A DNA stretch of 64,000 nucleotides. It comes from an uncultured Fibrobacter sp. (lineage in GTDB: Bacteria; Fibrobacterota; Fibrobacteria; Fibrobacterales; Fibrobacteraceae). This document shows, one piece after another, positions 40,601 to 49,351 of this stretch; the stretch's first letter is position 1, and each line of letters begins with the position of its first letter. The translations under genes were made by a program, and so were the position numbers. The notes under the pieces are model-generated. The model saw only the letters and a list, made by a program, of their open reading frames with translations. It searched no databases and was not told the DNA's origin. The stretch spans positions 62,001 to 126,000 of the forward strand of contig NZ_CAMZCS010000001.1 of the NCBI RefSeq assembly GCF_947305105.1, read 5' to 3'.

Positions 40601-41836
40601 GTGAAGAATAAATTTGTATTTGCATTTTTTGTTTTCTTCTTCATTTCGTGTGGTGGAGACAGTTCCAGCGGTAGCTTGAGCCCAGAGGAACCTTCTTCTG
40701 AAGATTCTTCTAGCGAGACTCTGTCCTCTTCGTCGAAGGATTCGTCTTCAAGTACAACTAAAAACAAGCCTCTATCATCCTCGATAAAAATCAATTCTTC
40801 ATCATCTTTGAAAAAAGAGAGTTCTTCAAGTATGATGAAAGGCAAGTCTTCGTCATCGTCGGTAAAGAACGAATCTTCTAGTTCAAAGTCTGATGTCTCT
40901 TCCTCATCGTTAGAAACGGCAAATTCTTCAAGTGAGCCGAAGGGCAAGTCTTCATCATCTTCGACTAACAGCAGTTCTTCCAGTGAAAAAAAAGATAGTT
41001 CTTCGTCAGTCAAGAGTTCGTCGAGCATTAAGCCGGAAGAATCATCATCTTCCGAAGACAAGAGTTCATCAAGTGTGAAACCCAAAGAATCATCCTCGTC
41101 GGAATACAGTTCATCGAGTGTACAAGAAACCAGTTCCTCATCATCGGAGGAAAGTTCTTCTAGCAGCTTTGTTGGATGCATTATGGGCTCTTTATACGAT
41201 GACCGTGATGGCAAAACGTACAAGACCGTAAAAATTGGCGAACAAGAATGGATGGCTGAAAATTTGAATTACGATGTCCAAAATTATAAAAGTAGTTATC
41301 GTAGTTGGTGTTATGACAATAAGGATGGTAAAGATGGCGAGGTTGACAACTGCCAAAAGTATGGCCGTCTTTATCGTTGGTCTGTCGCAATAGATTCTTT
41401 GACTTTAGCGCAAGAACAAGGAGCAACTTGCGGGTATAATACGGCCGGAGTGGGAAATTGTTTTGTTCCAAATAATTGGAAAGGAATTTGTCCAGATGGT
41501 TGGCATTTACCAACAACAAATGAATGGAATGACTTAGCAGATTCTGTTGGTGGCTCTAGTTTCGCGGGAAAGAACTTGAAAAGTTCAGAAGGATGGGATT
41601 TGATAGGTGGTGTTAATGGTTCTGATGAATTCTGCTTTTCAGGGTTGCCTGCTGGTTATCGAAATGGGTCGGGTAAATTTGCTACAGATTACACATATTT
41701 TTGGACTGCTGATAAGTCTAAAAATCTGTCATATAGAGCTTATGCAATGGGTATTCCATATCAAAAAGATGTTTTCGTAACGGGCGATAGAGATGTTGGT
41801 GTTAATGCATATTCAATTCGATGTGTGAAAAATTAA
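40601..41836 (+). CDS. Lipoprotein with Ser-rich linker and TIGR02145 domain
   Basis: A 411-residue surface protein from GTG 40601. It has a signal peptide with lipobox (FISC, Cys17), then about 165 residues of Ser-rich linker with Lys/Glu interruptions, then the Fibrobacter major paralogous domain (TIGR02145) from about residue 205. The domain shows DRDGKTYKTVKIGEQEWMAEN, CPDGWHLPTTNEW and the closing YSIRCVKN. Such domains are thought to act at the cell surface, but their function is unknown. A smaller paralogue is at 43049. Confidence 0.85.
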   Translation: MKNKFVFAFFVFFFISCGGDSSSGSLSPEEPSSEDSSSETLSSSSKDSSSSTTKNKPLSSSIKINSSSSLKKESSSSMMKGKSSSSSVKNESSSSKSDVSSSSLETANSSSEPKGKSSSSSTNSSSSSEKKDSSSSVKSSSSIKPEESSSSEDKSSSSVKPKESSSSEYSSSSVQETSSSSSEESSSSSFVGCIMGSLYDDRDGKTYKTVKIGEQEWMAENLNYDVQNYKSSYRSWCYDNKDGKDGEVDNCQKYGRLYRWSVAIDSLTLAQEQGATCGYNTAGVGNCFVPNNWKGICPDGWHLPTTNEWNDLADSVGGSSFAGKNLKSSEGWDLIGGVNGSDEFCFSGLPAGYRNGSGKFATDYTYFWTADKSKNLSYRAYAMGIPYQKDVFVTGDRDVGVNAYSIRCVKN

Positions 41837-41911
41837 TTGTATAAGGATGCTGTGCTATGCCTAAAGCCCTGCCTTCTCTGGTCTGATGTTTAATGTGCAG
41901 AGGAAAAGTTC

Positions 41912-42025
41912 GTGCCGAAATATTTGATACTGATGCTTCTTCCTTTACTAATGCTTGTCTCTTGTGGAGATGACGATTCTGGAAAATCTCCGGTTCAATT
42001 TTCGCTGCGTAAAGGACTTCGATAA
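41912..42025 (+). CDS. 37-residue lipoprotein, probably truncated
   Basis: GTG 41912, with GAGGAAAAG just upstream, encodes MPKYLILMLLPLLMLVSCGDDDSG and ends after 37 residues. The lipobox (LVSC) and the CGDDDSGK start are typical of Fibrobacter lipoproteins, but no domain follows. It could be a genuine small lipoprotein or the 5' remnant of a longer one. Confidence 0.45.
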   Translation: MPKYLILMLLPLLMLVSCGDDDSGKSPVQFSLRKGLR

Positions 42026-42073
42026 AATCCATTAAAAAATCGCCTCGTAGTTCAAATTTCGGCGAGACTTATC

Positions 42074-42079
42074 TATCTT
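42074..42079 (+). promoter_or_regulatory. -10-like TATCTT, seven bases before the DUF2279 start
   Basis: TATCTT (42074-42079) and then GTG 42087, a leaderless configuration. The -35 is weak (TTCAAA, 42051-42056, 17-base spacing). Confidence 0.45.
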
Positions 42080-42086
42080 TACGCGT

Positions 42087-43016
42087 GTGAAATTGGCTGG
42101 TTCGAAAATAATCGCTTTTTTTGTGTTGGTGCTGCTTGCTGGAGCTGCTGTGGCGGCTCCTGGAGACCCGTACACCTGGCGTGATTCCACGTGGGATTAC
42201 CGCAGCGAAGATTCGACGGACATTGCAGCGGAGGTCTCTGTCCCAAAGACGGTCGGTGTTGCGTCCATGACTCTCATCGCCTACGGTGCCGCCTATTGGC
42301 TTGTTTTCCAAAAAGGCTGGTGGGATGACGGAAGGGGCCATTTCCGTTTCGAGAACGATTTCGATTATGCAATGAATCTCGACAAGTTTGGCCATTTTTT
42401 GGGTGGCGTCTTTTTGGGAGAATCGTTCTACGAAGGCTACCGCTGGGCCGGAACGAGCGAGTTCAACGCTTACCTGTTTGCGGGCCTTTCTGCGATGATG
42501 ACCCATGTCGCGATTGACGTGAAGGATGGTTATTCCCCGGAATGGGGCTTTAGCATTTTCGATGTGCTTTCGGGAACGCTCGGTGGTTTCTATCCGATGG
42601 CAGAACGCTACATTCCCGCATTCAAGTACATTGATTTCAAGTGGAGTTATTGGATCAATACCAAGGCTTACTACAGGCAGAGCAAAACAGGCATCTTTAC
42701 CGACGACTACGTGAACCAGACTTTTTGGCTTTCGGTCAAGCCGTATCGCTTGTTGCCGTCTGGTGCGAGGGCGTATTACCCGAGCTGGCTTGCCTTCGCG
42801 GCCGGTTTGAGTATCGACGAGAAGGTGTTTACCAAGGAACCGCACCCGCGTCGTGAAGTTTATCTGGCGTTCGACTACGATTTGGAGGCGTTCCGCCCGC
42901 AAAGCCGCATGGCCCGTACCATTATCAAGTATTTGAACTATTTCAAGTTGCCGGCACCGACAATTCAAGTTTATCCTGAATTCCACTGGTACTTGCTGTA
43001 TCCGATAAAGTTCTAG
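42087..43016 (+). CDS. DUF2279-family exported protein
   Basis: A 309-residue protein with a signal peptide (VLVLLAGAAVAA). The mature part matches DUF2279 (YfiM-like): WWDDGRGHFRFENDFDYAMNLDKFGHFLGGVF, with membrane-like segments and Trp/Tyr-rich strands, then GWGFSIFDVLSGTLGG-type sequence. DUF2279 proteins are envelope proteins of unknown role. It starts at GTG 42087. The reverse strand has a long open frame here, but it is a shadow. Confidence 0.75.
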   Translation: MKLAGSKIIAFFVLVLLAGAAVAAPGDPYTWRDSTWDYRSEDSTDIAAEVSVPKTVGVASMTLIAYGAAYWLVFQKGWWDDGRGHFRFENDFDYAMNLDKFGHFLGGVFLGESFYEGYRWAGTSEFNAYLFAGLSAMMTHVAIDVKDGYSPEWGFSIFDVLSGTLGGFYPMAERYIPAFKYIDFKWSYWINTKAYYRQSKTGIFTDDYVNQTFWLSVKPYRLLPSGARAYYPSWLAFAAGLSIDEKVFTKEPHPRREVYLAFDYDLEAFRPQSRMARTIIKYLNYFKLPAPTIQVYPEFHWYLLYPIKF

Positions 43017-43048
43017 CTTTTTATACGTTTTTTCGTTTAGGGGATTTT

Positions 43049-43627
43049 ATGAAGAATGTCTTTGGAAAAATGATGGTCCTCGTGGCTCTTGTCCCGCTTG
43101 TGTGTACCGCCGCTCCGCAGACAGGGAATTTTCGCGATACCCGCGATGGCAAAACCTACAGGACGGTTGTTGTTGGGAGCCGCACATGGATGGCGGAGAA
43201 CCTTGCTTATAACGTGAAGGGAAGCGCCTGTTACGATAACAAGCCCGAGAACTGCACAAAGTATGGCCGCCTCTACAATTACGAGATGGCGACAAAGGCT
43301 TGCCCTTCGGGATGGCACCTGCCCGATAACGACGAGTGGAAACGTTTCCGCACTTTTATCGAAGATAGCGACGGCAAGGAAGCCGCATGGGTGAGCCTAA
43401 AGTCCCGTGATAAGTGGGACGGCAGCGACCGCTACGGGTTCGATGTCGTGCCGGCAGGCAAGGCGACCGACGAGTTCGTAGAACTGGGCGTGTCGGCGCA
43501 TTTCTGGAGTGCCACAAGCGAAGACGGCGATGCCTACGGTTGGCACCTCGCGCCTCCGGGCGATTTCGGTGTGGATTTCGACATCAGCAGCAACATGTAT
43601 TCCGTGCGCTGCCTCAAGAATTACTAA
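43049..43627 (+). CDS. TIGR02145-domain exported protein
   Basis: A 192-residue protein: a signal peptide (MVLVALVPLVCTA) followed almost at once by a Fibrobacter major paralogous domain with DGKTYRTVVVGSRTWMAENLAY, CPSGWHLPDNDEW and YSVRCLKNY. There is no Ser-rich linker, so the domain lies directly after the signal. It is a short relative of the protein at 40601. Its stop overlaps the convergent symporter gene by 4 bases. Confidence 0.85.
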   Translation: MKNVFGKMMVLVALVPLVCTAAPQTGNFRDTRDGKTYRTVVVGSRTWMAENLAYNVKGSACYDNKPENCTKYGRLYNYEMATKACPSGWHLPDNDEWKRFRTFIEDSDGKEAAWVSLKSRDKWDGSDRYGFDVVPAGKATDEFVELGVSAHFWSATSEDGDAYGWHLAPPGDFGVDFDISSNMYSVRCLKNY

Positions 43628-44619
43628 ACAGAAGATTTCTTGTCTCGCCAGCCGAAGTAGTTGGCAAGGACGGTCCCGCTAATAGAGTGGTACGCGCAGC
43701 TAAGTGCGCAGGGCACGACGCAGAGCACAGCTTCGGGGTGTGCCGCCACGTTTTCGGGATTGGCGAAGAACCCTGCGGCAAGGACTGTGGCCATGCCGGC
43801 GTTCTGCACGCCGACTTCAATTGCGATGGTGCGTTTTTTGGCGGTGCTGAACTTGAATAGCCTGCCCACGCTGTAGCCCAGGATGTACCCGAGCGCGTTA
43901 TGGCAAAATACAACGGCAAGCACGAGGAAGATAAGGCCGATTCCGTTTGTCAAAAGTTGCGGGCGCACAGTCACGACAACTCCGCCCACGATCAGCATGA
44001 GCCCGATGACGCTGACGGCCGGCATGTCTGCCTGGATTTCCTTGAATATGGGGCGTTTCCCTAAGAAATAATTGAGCAGGAAGCCGATAGTTACCGGGAG
44101 GATGGTGACATAGAGAATGTTCAGGAACATCCCGATGGCGTTCACGTTGATGCTCGTGTCGGCAAGCCAAAGTACCAAAAGCGGAGTCATGATGGGGGCG
44201 AGCAAGGTCGATACGGTTGTCATGCCCACGGAGTAAGCGACATCGCCCTTGGCGAGGAAACTCATGATGTTGCTCGAAACTCCGCCCGGGCAGCACCCGA
44301 CCAGAATGATGCCTACGGCAAGGTATGGGTCAAGGCCGAATACCTTGGTAAGCGTAAAGGCGACGAGCGGCATGATGGTGTATTGCGCGGCGGCCCCGAG
44401 CAATATGTCGAGCGGGCGCCTAAAGAGAATGCGGAAATCCTCGACCGAAAGCGTGAGCCCCATGCTGAGCATGATGATGCCGAGAATGACGGATGAAACG
44501 TTGCCGTGGACCCAGCCGAAGGCGATGGGGAGGAAGAATGCGACGATGGCGCTTGCGATGACGAATGGGGAAGCGTAAGAAGAGAGAACGTGGCAGAAAG
44601 CCCTAACTATCTTAAACAT
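43624..44619 (-). CDS. Bile acid:sodium symporter family transporter
   Basis: A 331-residue membrane protein of the BASS family (bile-acid:Na+ symporter, YocS-like), with about ten transmembrane segments. VGCCPGGVSSNIMSFLAKGDVAYSVGMTT is the characteristic sodium-site region, and EVGVQNAGMATVLA is the second. The substrate is unknown, probably an organic acid. TATATT at 44626-44631 lies six bases before the ATG, so the mRNA is probably leaderless. Confidence 0.88.
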   Translation of the reverse strand: MFKIVRAFCHVLSSYASPFVIASAIVAFFLPIAFGWVHGNVSSVILGIIMLSMGLTLSVEDFRILFRRPLDILLGAAAQYTIMPLVAFTLTKVFGLDPYLAVGIILVGCCPGGVSSNIMSFLAKGDVAYSVGMTTVSTLLAPIMTPLLVLWLADTSINVNAIGMFLNILYVTILPVTIGFLLNYFLGKRPIFKEIQADMPAVSVIGLMLIVGGVVVTVRPQLLTNGIGLIFLVLAVVFCHNALGYILGYSVGRLFKFSTAKKRTIAIEVGVQNAGMATVLAAGFFANPENVAAHPEAVLCVVPCALSCAYHSISGTVLANYFGWRDKKSSV

Positions 44620-44625
44620 GCCTTA

Positions 44626-44631
44626 AATATA
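44626..44631 (-). promoter_or_regulatory. -10-like TATATT, six bases before the BASS gene
   Basis: TATATTTAAGG then ATG on the minus strand, a leaderless configuration. It lies between the AGCS gene stop and this start. Confidence 0.45.
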
Positions 44632-44642
44632 GATAATCCGCT

Positions 44643-46070
44643 TTATCTTTGCTTTACCCAGTAGTCGGTGGGTTGCTTCACTCCGCATTCCTCGGCGATG
44701 TAAACCGGTTCGACACCTTTCTTCTTTTGCTCGGTGTAGTTCTTGAGTGCCTTGAAGGCAATGGGCGAAAGAATCAGGATGACGGGGATGTTCACGAGGA
44801 CCATGAGTCCTTGGCAAAGGTCGGCGCTGTCCCAGGCAAACGAGGCGCTGGAAATCGCTCCCGCAAAGACGATGACCGTGGCAATCGCCTTGAAAATATT
44901 GCGAGTGACGTTATTCGGGCGCTTGTTCAAGATGAATCGCAAGCAACCTTCGGTGTAGTAATAGTTGCCGATGAGCGTGGTATAGCCGAAAAGGCACATG
45001 GAGAACGTGATGAACAAGGCTCCATGAGTGCCCAAGACGGATGTCAGCGATTTCTGGACGTAGAGAATGCCGGAAATTTCCTTGGTCGGTTCCACGTCGC
45101 ACGAAAGGCACATCAATGCGGTAGCCGAACAGATAAGCAATGTGTCGATGAATACGGAGAGCGACTGCACGAGACCTTGCTTGACCGGGTGCGACACGCT
45201 TGCGCTTGCACTCGCGTTCGGTGCAGAGCCCATGCCCGCTTCGTTGGAGTAGAGCCCGCGCTTGATGCCGTACATGATGCAGCTTCCGGCGAATCCGCCG
45301 AAGCCGGCGTTGAACGAGAAGGCGCTCTTGAAAATTGTCGCAAACATTGCCGGGACGTTTGAAATGTTGTATATGATAATGCCTAGGGCTACAAGAACGT
45401 ATATAGTGCCCATGAGCGGGACGAGATAACTCGTAATCGTGGTAATTTTCTTTGCTCCGCCCCAGATGCACACAGCGAAAAGTACAGCAAGGATGATACC
45501 GGTGATGACCGGCGTGGAACTCTTGTCGTAGAATTCGTAGTTAGAAAGGGAATCCTGGATGTTGTAAGAGGCGAGCAGGTTATAGCCGATGATATAGGTG
45601 ATGAGCACGAAGACGGAGAAGAGTATGCCCAACCAGCGCATGCCAAGTGCTGTCTGGATATAATACGAAGGACCGCCATAGGAATGCCCCGTGATATTGT
45701 CGTGGCGCTTGTAAATCTGTGCGAGCGTAGATTCAACGAAAGCGGATGCCGCCCCGATGACTGTAATGAACCACATCCAGAAAATGGCGCCTGCGCCGCC
45801 GAGGCAGATGGCGGTTGACACGCCGACGATGTTTCCTGTCCCCACGCGCGATGCGGTTGAAACCATCAATGCACCGAACGATGAAATGCCGTGTTCGTGC
45901 AGCGGTTTTTCGCGGGTGACGCGGAGCATTTCGAAGAGGTGCCGAATTTGCGGAAAGCCCAAGCGGATCGAAAGGAAAATGCCTGCCACTATCAGGAATA
46001 GCGGGATGATGTAGAAATCGTATAGTACAGTATTTAATGTCGAAACGACGGGATGCAGTATCTCAAACAT
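44643..46070 (-). CDS. Sodium:alanine/glycine symporter (AGCS family)
   Basis: A 475-residue amino-acid symporter of the AGCS family. About eleven transmembrane segments are present with the family motifs GTGNIVGVSTAICLGGAGAIFWMW and SNEAGMGSAPNASASA. It imports alanine or glycine with Na+. CGGAG precedes the ATG. Confidence 0.92.
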   Translation of the reverse strand: MFEILHPVVSTLNTVLYDFYIIPLFLIVAGIFLSIRLGFPQIRHLFEMLRVTREKPLHEHGISSFGALMVSTASRVGTGNIVGVSTAICLGGAGAIFWMWFITVIGAASAFVESTLAQIYKRHDNITGHSYGGPSYYIQTALGMRWLGILFSVFVLITYIIGYNLLASYNIQDSLSNYEFYDKSSTPVITGIILAVLFAVCIWGGAKKITTITSYLVPLMGTIYVLVALGIIIYNISNVPAMFATIFKSAFSFNAGFGGFAGSCIMYGIKRGLYSNEAGMGSAPNASASASVSHPVKQGLVQSLSVFIDTLLICSATALMCLSCDVEPTKEISGILYVQKSLTSVLGTHGALFITFSMCLFGYTTLIGNYYYTEGCLRFILNKRPNNVTRNIFKAIATVIVFAGAISSASFAWDSADLCQGLMVLVNIPVILILSPIAFKALKNYTEQKKKGVEPVYIAEECGVKQPTDYWVKQR

Positions 46071-46176
46071 GTATTTACTCCGTTTTTTTAAAGTTAATAA
46101 ATGCTTGAAAAAAGTTTTGTCCTGCTTAAGTCAATAACTTGTGATTTTAAACATCAAAAAGAAGTATTTCTACTAA

Positions 46177-46245
46177 ATGAATTCTGCGTGGCTTATTTTA
46201 GCTTATATTAAAAGTAACGAAAAGTCCATTTTGTGCTCCTTGTAA
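46177..46245 (+). CDS. 22-codon candidate ORF before an orphan terminator
   Basis: ATG 46177 to TAA 46245 encodes MNSAWLILAYIKSNEKSILCSL, followed eight bases later by a good hairpin terminator. There is no clear Shine-Dalgarno sequence and the sequence is AT-rich, so this could be chance or the site of a small RNA. Confidence 0.2.
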   Translation: MNSAWLILAYIKSNEKSILCSL

Positions 46246-46252
46246 AAACGGT

Positions 46253-46280
46253 CCTGTCCTTTTGGACAGGGCTGTTTCTT
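46253..46280 (+). terminator. Orphan terminator between two divergent genes
   Basis: CCTGTCC-TTTT-GGACAGG, with a T-rich tract on the plus side and A's on the other. No known gene upstream on either strand would use it, because the flanking genes diverge from it. Confidence 0.6.
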
Positions 46281-46440
46281 TTTATATCAAGATTTCCAGA
46301 GATATATTGCGCCCGTTTTATTTTTTGTGCTGTATTATATTATACTATACGATGTGTATAATATACGTTTAAAGTGTGATGCTTATTACAATTTTTATGT
46401 CAATTTTTACGTAAAAAGGCAATTTTTGTATAATATGTTA

Positions 46441-46469
46441 TTGACGGACGTGTGAAATGAATATACATT
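46441..46469 (+). promoter_or_regulatory. Promoter of the TIGR02147 gene
   Basis: TTGACG (46441-46446), 17 bases, TACATT (46464-46469), then ATG 46477 after seven bases. Confidence 0.5.
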
Positions 46470-46476
46470 TATGTAT

Positions 46477-47310
46477 ATGAAATCGGTACTTGAATACAAA
46501 GACTATCACCTCTTTATGCAGGATTATTACGACGAACGCAAGCGTCTCGGTGCGTTCTCGTGGCGCGAATTCTGCAAGAGTGCCGGCTTTACGTCTCCGA
46601 ATTTTTTGAAACTCGTGTGCATGGGCCAGAGCAAACTTTCCAAGATCAAGGCACGTGCTGTGGCGCAGGCCATGAAACTCGTCGATTACGAGGAAGATTA
46701 CTTTTGCGAACTCGTCACGTTCTGCAATGCCGAGAAGGATTCCGTCAAGAAGGATGCTCTCCTTGAAATGCAGAAAATCGCTCTGGAACACAAAGTGCGC
46801 GTCGTCGACGGCGAGGCCTTCCAGTATTATGAATCTTGGAAGTATCCGGTGTTGAGGGAACTTGTCCCGATGATGCCGGGGGCAACAGCCCGCGATATCG
46901 CCGAAGAATGCAAGGAGCACGTGTCGGCAGAAGAAGTTCACGACATCCTGAGTTTCTTGGTCAAGGCCGGATTCCTGAAAAAGGACGGCGAGAAGGTCTA
47001 TTCGCAGACGGAACAGACTGTCATCGGCTCGAAGGAAGCATTGCCCATCGCGATCCGTTCTATGCACAGGGAAATGGCGAACATGGCGGTACGTGCTGTA
47101 GATCGCTATTCTCCGAACGAACGCTTTTTTACCGGGGTCACGCTCAGCGTAAACCAAGAAGCGAGCAACAGAATTGTCGAAGAAATCAACGCTTGCTGCA
47201 AAAAAGTGCTATCTATTGCAAATGAATACAAGGACCTGGACCAGGTCTGCCGAATCAATTTTCAGTTTTTCCCGGTAACGGAAAAGATCAAGGAGGTACG
47301 CCATGCTTAA
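46477..47310 (+). CDS. TIGR02147-family regulator
   Basis: A 277-residue cytoplasmic protein of the Fibrobacter-specific TIGR02147/DUF4423 family, probably DNA-binding (the N-terminal helices MKSVLEYKDYHLFMQDYYDERK and FCKSAGFTSPNFLKLVCMGQSKLS look like an HTH). ATG 46477 gives the family-typical start MKSVLEY. An ATG six bases earlier would sit only three bases from the -10. It overlaps the following lipoprotein gene by 8 bases, suggesting it controls that gene set. Confidence 0.82.
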   Translation: MKSVLEYKDYHLFMQDYYDERKRLGAFSWREFCKSAGFTSPNFLKLVCMGQSKLSKIKARAVAQAMKLVDYEEDYFCELVTFCNAEKDSVKKDALLEMQKIALEHKVRVVDGEAFQYYESWKYPVLRELVPMMPGATARDIAEECKEHVSAEEVHDILSFLVKAGFLKKDGEKVYSQTEQTVIGSKEALPIAIRSMHREMANMAVRAVDRYSPNERFFTGVTLSVNQEASNRIVEEINACCKKVLSIANEYKDLDQVCRINFQFFPVTEKIKEVRHA

Positions 47311-48181
47311 TAGAATGGTTTTCTCCATTAGCGCCCTTTCTTTTATTTTCATAATGGCCTGCTCCAGCGATAACGTGGCAGGAGGAACTATCGATCCCAA
47401 CTCTATTGCGGAAATCAGCAGTTCCTCCGAAGGGGGTGGCGGAGCAAATGCGATTTCCTCCGATGTAGGGGATATCTCCAGCTCGTCCAAAAAGAATGAT
47501 AGGGTTGAATCCAGTTCGTCTAATTTGCCGAACAAGGGTGTGACCAGTTCGTCCGAAAAGGTGGAGAAGGTCGAATCGAACTCGTCGAGTAGTGGACAGT
47601 ATGACGATTCGTCGCTTGTTCCTGATCCTGTTTCGTCCAGCTCGCGTTCTCGGTCAAATAATGGTGACTTGCGGGACGGTGGGCAAAATGGCTTAGTGCC
47701 GCAACCGAATTCGTCTGATTGTTCCGAATGTGATGTCCTCGTGTCTTCGTCGGGGGGCAGCGGCCTTGTTGTCCATGCGGAAAATTTCAGTTTGCAGTGC
47801 AAAGAAGAAGCTGTCTATGGCGACGGGAATGCTCCTGATGATGCTCCACCTTCACCTTCGGCATCCTTCTATGTATATAATGAAGCCGAGGTGATTACGT
47901 TTGAAAATGTCTATTTCGATCTCCCTTGCAACAAGGAAAAACGAACCAAGTTCTTGAATGACCTTTATGAAAATGGCACAGACGTAAGCCTTGACGGTGA
48001 TACGGTATTTGTCAATTTGCCGCAGACCGAAAGCATTAATTGCGGTTGTGTGGCAGAAGGTGGCTTTAGGCTTGACAAATATTATCCTGATATAAACTAT
48101 GCAGTCTTTAATCAACAAAATGCAATTCAGTTATATGAAATGCACTATACGTTGGTCGAAGACATAGAAGGCCATAACTAA
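47303..48181 (+). CDS. Ser-rich-linker lipoprotein, one Cys/CxC domain
   Basis: A 292-residue lipoprotein (lipobox IMAC, Cys15) with a Ser-rich linker (about 20-150) and one globular domain near 165-285. The domain has the pattern shared with the next two proteins: a Cys (VYFDLPCN), then GDTVFVNLP, then a Cys-Gly-Cys pair (NCGCVAEGGF). Function unknown. It is coupled to the TIGR02147 gene. Confidence 0.8.
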   Translation: MLNRMVFSISALSFIFIMACSSDNVAGGTIDPNSIAEISSSSEGGGGANAISSDVGDISSSSKKNDRVESSSSNLPNKGVTSSSEKVEKVESNSSSSGQYDDSSLVPDPVSSSSRSRSNNGDLRDGGQNGLVPQPNSSDCSECDVLVSSSGGSGLVVHAENFSLQCKEEAVYGDGNAPDDAPPSPSASFYVYNEAEVITFENVYFDLPCNKEKRTKFLNDLYENGTDVSLDGDTVFVNLPQTESINCGCVAEGGFRLDKYYPDINYAVFNQQNAIQLYEMHYTLVEDIEGHN

Positions 48182-48192
48182 AGGAGGAAATC

Positions 48193-49317
48193 ATGAAAAA
48201 GATACTTGCTTGCTGTGCGGCTCTGTCGCTTATGCTTATGGCTTGCGGGGATGAATCGTCTTCGACGGCTCCGATTGCCCTTGGGGAAGAATTGTCTGGT
48301 ACGGAAGTCAGTTCTTCGGGGACTGAGGGCCCCGCGTCTTCGGGAGTGCCGAACTCTAGTGCAACGGCTCCGGAATCCAGTGCTGGCAAACCTGAATCTT
48401 CTAGTGCGGTTGTGCCCGAATCGGGTGCGGCAGGGAAATCTTCGTCTTCTGTTGCGGTGCCTAGCTCCGCTACGCCGGAAGCGGCGCCAATCCACCTGAT
48501 GCTCACGGATGTCTACGGGATGTGCGATACCAAGAAAACGCAGAACCGTCCTGCCATTTCGTTGGATGCCGGATTGTATGCCGAAGACTTGGTTCCAGTC
48601 GCGGACACCCAGCCTGTAGCCTACAGGCATGACGAAGCAGATTCCATAGAATATACGGTACATATTACCTTGACGTGCGGCATTGTCTTGGATAGCTTGG
48701 ATTTACTTGTAGAAGGGGATACAATCCATGCGAAAACCTTCTTTGATCGTAGCGGTGCAATGAGGTGCCTTTGCTCATCGGTCATTGAGTTCAAGGTAAA
48801 GAAAGAAGATTCGTTCCTGAATGCGCATGTACTTGTCTTGGACGACGAGAATATAATACCCATTCTTGAACGTAGCGGAGAATCCGGCACGAGCGAACCT
48901 CGGCCTCGCCAGTCAACATCGAGCGTTAAGGCCCAATGCAACCATAATGCGAATAATGCTACGAATGTCGTTTCAAATGCGGTAGAGTCTGAAGATACAT
49001 CCACCTTTGTTATCGATGTGATTGAACGTGCCGAGCCTGCGGCCCGAAAGTATGTTGGCGAAGACAGCATGACGGTTGTCCTTGACAATGTGACGATGAG
49101 TTGTGGGTCGATTGTCGAGAGCGTTGATGTTACGGCTGCTGGCGATACGCTTGTTGTCAAGATAAATTTGGACCCGAATGCGCCTTTGGCAAATTGCATT
49201 TGCCCGACGCAAGTATCCTTTACAATAAAGAATGAAGCCGAGTTTACCAAGGCGACCTATGTCAATGGAGCTTTCTTCGATCCGATTCCCTTGCTGAGTG
49301 GAACATCCGGGGAATAA
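48193..49317 (+). CDS. Lipoprotein with two Cys/CxC domains
   Basis: A 374-residue lipoprotein (lipobox LMAC, Cys18). A Ser-rich linker is followed by two copies of a ~120-residue domain. Copy one has HITLTCGIVLDSL, EGDTIHAKTFF and MRCLCSSVIEFKV. Copy two has NVTMSCGSIVESVD, GDTLVVKINL and NCICPTQVSFTI. The three Cys per copy could form a disulfide or bind metal. It begins 11 bases after the previous gene, with GGAGG upstream. Confidence 0.82.
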   Translation: MKKILACCAALSLMLMACGDESSSTAPIALGEELSGTEVSSSGTEGPASSGVPNSSATAPESSAGKPESSSAVVPESGAAGKSSSSVAVPSSATPEAAPIHLMLTDVYGMCDTKKTQNRPAISLDAGLYAEDLVPVADTQPVAYRHDEADSIEYTVHITLTCGIVLDSLDLLVEGDTIHAKTFFDRSGAMRCLCSSVIEFKVKKEDSFLNAHVLVLDDENIIPILERSGESGTSEPRPRQSTSSVKAQCNHNANNATNVVSNAVESEDTSTFVIDVIERAEPAARKYVGEDSMTVVLDNVTMSCGSIVESVDVTAAGDTLVVKINLDPNAPLANCICPTQVSFTIKNEAEFTKATYVNGAFFDPIPLLSGTSGE

Positions 49318-49351
49318 CGATAACCAGACTTTGAAAATGGAGGCTGAGAAT

